DNA of 8,661 nt from an uncultured Atopobium sp. Its GTDB lineage: Bacteria > Actinomycetota > Coriobacteriia > Coriobacteriales > Atopobiaceae. A model generated the notes under the pieces. That model made no database searches. It saw only the letters and a list, made by a program, of their open reading frames with translations, and had not been told where the DNA came from. The translations under genes and the position numbers were made by a program. The stretch covers positions 1 to 8,661 of the forward strand of contig USKU01000052.1 of the NCBI GenBank assembly GCA_900555335.1. Reading direction: 5' to 3'. Positions 5,891-8,661 of this stretch are shown one piece after another. Each line of letters begins with the position of its first letter. The stretch's first letter is position 1.

Positions 5891-6781
5891 ATGGATAGCA
5901 ATGCTATTGCTCACGAGATTCTTAATGCAATAGGCGGTTCAAAAAACTTAACGCACAACGAAGTATGCATGACGCGACTTCGTCTTTCTATTGATGATAT
6001 GACGCTTATCGACCATGAACAGTTAGCCACTGCCACTGGCGTTCTTGGTATTGTGGGAAAGGGATCAAACGGTCTTGAGGTAGTCTTTGGCCCCAATCTT
6101 GTTAGCCAGGTAAACGATGCTCTTAATTGCATTTTAGGTGAGCCAGAAAAGACTTTTTGTTCGTTAGACGAGAAGCGCTCAGATAACCCAGCTCAACACA
6201 ATGAAGAGGTGGATGAGCTAATCTCTCTGCTTGCCCAGAAAAATACCCTTGATCAGGATGAAGAAGACTTTGACGGCCTTGTTTCTAACTTAGATGCAGA
6301 CGACTTTGAAGACGACTATGAGGATGACCTGGACGCTCCTCGCCTGCTCATAATCAACGGTCCAAACATCAACATGCTGGGCATTCGTGAGCCAGAGATT
6401 TATGGAAAAGCTGACTACAGAACCCTTATAGAGGCTTGTAAGGAAGAAGCCCTCTCTCAAGGTTTCTCTGACTGTGTGTGTTATCAATCAAACCATGAGG
6501 GTGATCTAGTTGATGCGATCCAGGACGCTCTGGGCAGCTATGACGGCATTATCATCAATCCTGCCGCCTATACGCACACCTCAGTTGCTCTGCTCGACGC
6601 GGCACTAGCCGTGCAAATTCCCATGATTGAGGTACATCTTACTGACATCTCTACCAGAGAAGACTTTAGGCACATTTCTTATATAAAAGATGCGTGCTTT
6701 GCGACAGCTGCTGGCAAAGGAATTGACAGCTACAGAGAGGCAATCCAGCTGATGGCTGCTCATCTCAAAGATGAAGCATAA
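5891..6781 (+). CDS. aroQ: PTS EIIB (glucose family) - type II 3-dehydroquinate dehydratase fusion
   Basis: A 296-aa protein with two recognisable halves. Residues 1 to about 78 look like a glucose-family PTS EIIB domain: IGGSKNL, the phospho-cysteine motif CMTRLRL with Cys26, DD at 35-36, and a closing VVFG. About 85-148 is a linker that becomes extremely acidic (16 Asp/Glu in 121-148). Residues 149-296 are a complete type II dehydroquinase (step 3, 3-dehydroquinate to 3-dehydroshikimate): NGPNINMLGIREPEIYG with Tyr171, YQSNHEG, NPAAYTHTS (Asn223, His229), EVH (Glu247, His249), and TREDFRH (Arg256, Arg260). The usual LSN after EVH reads LTD. No EIIC or EIIA is encoded nearby, so the EIIB part probably regulates rather than transports; that is inference. 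No ATG in frame lies near the AroQ half; the nearest alternative is a GTG codon at Val107 (6209), far upstream of the fold. This is the last gene before a strong terminator. Confidence 0.92.
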   Translation: MDSNAIAHEILNAIGGSKNLTHNEVCMTRLRLSIDDMTLIDHEQLATATGVLGIVGKGSNGLEVVFGPNLVSQVNDALNCILGEPEKTFCSLDEKRSDNPAQHNEEVDELISLLAQKNTLDQDEEDFDGLVSNLDADDFEDDYEDDLDAPRLLIINGPNINMLGIREPEIYGKADYRTLIEACKEEALSQGFSDCVCYQSNHEGDLVDAIQDALGSYDGIIINPAAYTHTSVALLDAALAVQIPMIEVHLTDISTREDFRHISYIKDACFATAAGKGIDSYREAIQLMAAHLKDEA

Positions 6782-6813
6782 GTCGCTCCTTATAGCTATC
6801 TGACGAGAAACAC

Positions 6814-6850
6814 AAATCTGCTGTAACGGCAAAGTTGCAGCAGATTTTTT
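6814..6850 (+). terminator. Rho-independent terminator after EIIB-AroQ, probably bidirectional
   Basis: Arms 6814-6827 (AAATCTGCTGTAAC) and 6834-6847 (GTTGCAGCAGATTT) form a 14-bp stem with one G-T wobble and a GGCAAA loop. The T run continues to 6850. It lies 32 nt after the aroQ stop. On the minus strand the same hairpin is followed by TTTGTGTTTC, so it may also stop the convergent cyclo-ligase transcript, whose stop codon falls in the T run. Confidence 0.88.
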
Positions 6851-7430
6851 ATGCATACGAAAGCACGTCTGATTCAGTCATTACCATATCCACAGGAACA
6901 TCAAATTCTGTATGAGGAAGCATTGTCTTACTCAAATTATGCTGGTAGGCAAGGCAGATTTTCTTGCCAGAATACGTTGACAAGAATCGGTCATAAAATC
7001 CTGCGCCATAACCCAGGCGATATCCTTTTGTATCAACAAGTAATGCAGGAACAATGCAAATCGCGTTGCTCATCTGGACTTCTGTTAAAGCAGATAGGTC
7101 TTTTGGTGGTTCAAGCAAATTAAATGGTGCGGCTACCAGCTGTTCCAATGAAGCGATAGCAACAAACTCTAAACGATGTCCAGGTAGACAACGAGGCACC
7201 GCCACCGTTTTCCCATCGCGTAGGGCGCACTCAATAAACATCCTGGTAGAAACTTCAGATGAAACAGAAACATACGTTAAAACAGTAGTTGCCTCTGAAT
7301 ATTCAGGGGTCTCAAGAAGTTTCTGAGTAATGCGATCATCAAGCACGGACCTCTCTTGCTCAGAAAGAGCTTCTCTTGCTGCTAGACGTTCTTCTCGCAA
7401 ACGTTGTTTTTCTAATGCCGCAGTATCCAT
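6849..7430 (-). CDS. 5-formyltetrahydrofolate cyclo-ligase family protein (MTHFS)
   Basis: ATP-dependent conversion of 5-formyl-THF to 5,10-methenyl-THF, which returns this folate form to the one-carbon pool. It is 193 aa, a normal length. Seen: the N-terminal basic helix KQRLREERLAAREAL, VPRCLPG around 78-84, IVPALLVDTKGYRLGYGAGFYDRF with the family's signature nucleotide/substrate loop at about 136-149, and the closing HTEFDVPVDMVMTE. ATG 7430 is preceded by a purine-rich GAGGGGAGG (7443-7435), which supports the start. The gene runs towards aroQ, and its TAA (6851-6849) lies in the shared terminator. It is divergent from pflB across the long AT-rich gap. Nothing ties it functionally to the aro cluster; a folate/C1 link to formate from Pfl is possible but speculative. 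Confidence 0.92.
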   Translation of the reverse strand: MDTAALEKQRLREERLAAREALSEQERSVLDDRITQKLLETPEYSEATTVLTYVSVSSEVSTRMFIECALRDGKTVAVPRCLPGHRLEFVAIASLEQLVAAPFNLLEPPKDLSALTEVQMSNAICIVPALLVDTKGYRLGYGAGFYDRFLSTYSGKKICLAYQHNLSKTMLPHTEFDVPVDMVMTESDVLSYA

Positions 7431-7724
7431 AAAGCCTCCCCTCTAGCTAAGAATAACAACATTTTTGTGTACGTTTTAAGAAGAAACAGACATCTGTCAT
7501 GTCAAATGTGACTAAATCTCAACAATTTTTATATAGCTTTCTTTTTAGCAAATTCCTGACCTGCACAAATGTAAACCGTTTCTAACTTGTCAAAATATTG
7601 CGTATTTGTCACTTGTTTGGCACTACATATTGAGTAAAGTTAGAGGTCGCAACTAATATTTGACGTCATTTGTCCAAAGACATACCTGCTGTCAAAATTA
7701 GTCTCAAGATTGCTATTTGTAAAC

Positions 7725-7762
7725 TGCTGAGCGGCCATGCTCCACTCAACACGCTCAGCATG
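7725..7762 (+). repeat. Nested inverted repeats upstream of pflB
   Basis: TGCTGAGCG (7725-7733) and CGCTCAGCA (7752-7760) form an exact 9-bp dyad with an 18-nt centre. CATGCT (7736-7741) pairs with AGCATG (7757-7762), sharing part of the same right arm, so the two pairings exclude each other. The right arm covers the place where a -35 element would sit for the TATAAA at 7773. Confidence 0.5.
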
Positions 7763-7772
7763 AACGCGGATG

Positions 7773-7797
7773 TATAAATTGTCCGTGTAAAAAGGAG
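7773..7797 (+). promoter_or_regulatory. Probable pflB -10 box and ribosome binding site
   Basis: TATAAA (7773-7778) is a good -10 but has no recognisable -35 17 bp upstream (CACGCT), as in activator-dependent promoters. AAGGAG (7792-7797) is 6 nt before ATG 7804 and fixes the start. If this promoter is used, the leader is only about 20 nt. Confidence 0.5.
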
Positions 7798-7803
7798 TGT
7801 GTT

Positions 7804-8661
7804 ATGCAGGAAACACCAGCACAGGAGGCTTGGGACGGCTTTGTCGGTGGCAACTGGCAAAGAGCTGTTGATGTCCGAGACTTCATTCAGAAGAATTACA
7901 CCCCTTATGACGGTGATGATTCCTTCCTCGCTGGTCCAACTGAGGCTACTACAAAGCTTTGGGCGGATGTTATGGATCTCTTTGCACAAGAGACCGCAAA
8001 CGGTGGCGTACTTGATATGGATACCAAAAAGGTTTCCACTATCACCTCCCACGAGGCTGGCTACATTGACAAGCCACTTGAGCAGATTGTTGGCCTTCAG
8101 ACTGACAAACCTCTTAAGCGTGCTCTGATGGTAGACGGCGGTGTTCGTATGGCCATGGCTGCATGCAAGGCCTACGGTTATGAGGTTGACCCAGAGATTG
8201 TTGACTTCTACACCTATCGTCGCAAAACCCACAATGCAGGCGTTTTTGATGTGTACACCGAGGACATGCGTAAATGCCGTCACTCCCACATCATTACTGG
8301 TCTGCCTGATGCATACGGACGCGGCCGCATCATCGGCGATTATCGTCGTGTTGCTCTCTACGGTGTAGATGCTCTTATTACAGACAAGACAAACCAGAAA
8401 AATGGCACCAGCTCCATCATGGACGAGAAAACCATTCGTCATCGCGAAGAGCTCTCTGAGCAAATTCGCGCTCTCAAGGAGCTTAAGCAACTTGGTGAGA
8501 TTTATGGCTTTGATTTGAGCCGTCCTGCAGAGAACTTCAAAGAGGCTGTTCAGTGGCTCTACCTGGGCTATCTTGCTGCCGTAAAAGAGCAAAATGGCGC
8601 TGCAATGTCTATCGGTCGCAACACCACCTTCCTGGACATCTATGCAGAGCGCGATCTTGCT
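7804..8661 (+). CDS. pflB: Formate C-acetyltransferase (pyruvate formate-lyase), 3' end cut by window edge
   Basis: Glycyl-radical enzyme that splits pyruvate with CoA into acetyl-CoA and formate in anaerobic fermentation. The 286 visible codons are open without interruption to the window edge, roughly the first 40% of a normal 700-760-aa enzyme. N-terminal landmarks match Pfl: AWDGFVGGNWQ, VDVRDFIQKNYTPYDGD, FLAGPTEATTKLW, TRKVS-like TKKVSTITSH, AGYIDK, IVGLQTDKPLKRA, RKTHNAGVFDVYTE, HIITGLPDAYGRGRIIGDYRRVALYG, and AAMSIGRNTTFLDIYAERDL near the edge. The catalytic Cys-Cys pair and the C-terminal radical Gly are outside the window and cannot be checked. The ATG at 7804 has AAGGAG 6 nt upstream. 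Codons favour C-ending forms (ttc, aac, cgt/cgc) more than the aro genes do, consistent with high expression. An activase gene (pflA) would be expected further right. Confidence 0.96.
   Translation, partial: MQETPAQEAWDGFVGGNWQRAVDVRDFIQKNYTPYDGDDSFLAGPTEATTKLWADVMDLFAQETANGGVLDMDTKKVSTITSHEAGYIDKPLEQIVGLQTDKPLKRALMVDGGVRMAMAACKAYGYEVDPEIVDFYTYRRKTHNAGVFDVYTEDMRKCRHSHIITGLPDAYGRGRIIGDYRRVALYGVDALITDKTNQKNGTSSIMDEKTIRHREELSEQIRALKELKQLGEIYGFDLSRPAENFKEAVQWLYLGYLAAVKEQNGAAMSIGRNTTFLDIYAERDLA

Larger units (their letters stand above)
7431..7803. other. AT-rich divergent intergenic region between the cyclo-ligase gene and pflB
   Basis: 373 bp without a convincing coding frame on either strand. 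It must carry the promoters of both divergent genes. Contents seen: the GAGGGGAGG ribosome site of the minus gene (7435-7443); the related words TGTCAAATG (7500-7508), TGTCAAAAT (7588-7596) and TGTCAAAAT (7690-7698); an 8-bp palindrome TGACGTCA (7661-7668); nested inverted repeats at 7725-7762; a -10-like TATAAA (7773-7778); and the AAGGAG of pflB (7792-7797). No RNA gene or riboswitch was recognised. Its length is much greater than other gaps here and suits a regulated, strongly expressed fermentation gene. Confidence 0.6.

Noticed and set aside
7054..7326. Short + strand frames within the cyclo-ligase gene
   Set aside because: They are opposite a well-supported conserved gene, with no ribosome sites or family features.
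7571..7634. Sigma-70 promoter starting from the TTGTCA words at 7587 and 7606
   Set aside because: No acceptable -10 lies 16-18 bp downstream of either word; TATAAA at 7773 is a better candidate.
7600..7680. Rex or FNR operator upstream of pflB
   Set aside because: The repeated TTGTC words do not form the paired TTGTGA/TCACAA or TTGAT/ATCAA dyads needed.
7666..8592. A 308-codon open frame on the minus strand covering the start of pflB
   Set aside because: It lies wholly opposite an unmistakable Pfl reading frame, lacks a clear ribosome site, resembles no family I know, and is explained by the biased codon use of pflB.

Overview
The window is a compact bacterial chromosomal segment of moderate-to-low GC, dominated by the shikimate (chorismate) pathway. 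No phage, transposon, CRISPR, rRNA or tRNA signal was seen. The mix of moderate GC, strong GGAGG-type ribosome sites, fused aro genes and a pyruvate formate-lyase gene suggests an anaerobic or fermentative bacterium. My best guess is a Coriobacteriia member of the Atopobium/Lancefieldella/Olsenella type; this is inference from gene style, not a database match.

Layout. The 3' part of aroB (+) enters from the left edge and meets, tail to tail, a KDPG/KDPGal-type aldolase gene (-). A 101-bp divergent gap then precedes a tight + strand run: aroA, aroC, an AroQ-class chorismate mutase, and an aroE-aroK fusion. The spacings in this run are 0 nt, an 8-nt overlap and an 11-nt overlap. After a 179-bp gap holding a perfect inverted repeat comes the most unusual gene: a glucose-family PTS EIIB domain joined through a very acidic linker to a type II 3-dehydroquinate dehydratase (AroQ). 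A strong hairpin terminator ends this gene and is shared tail to tail with a 5-formyltetrahydrofolate cyclo-ligase gene (-). A 373-bp AT-rich divergent intergenic region then leads to pflB (+), which runs off the right edge.

How the genes work together. AroB, AroQ, AroE, AroK, AroA and AroC are together all six steps from DAHP to chorismate, and the chorismate mutase carries flux on to prephenate (Phe/Tyr). The first enzyme, DAHP synthase, is not in the window. PEP is the substrate of AroA (and of DAHP synthase) and also the phosphoryl donor of the PTS. An EIIB domain with an intact phosphorylatable cysteine fused to a shikimate enzyme therefore suggests, as a hypothesis only, a link between sugar uptake or PEP status and aromatic biosynthesis. 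The aldolase inside the aro cluster is a second metabolic oddity. The cyclo-ligase and pflB look like ordinary folate/C1 and fermentation genes flanking the cluster.
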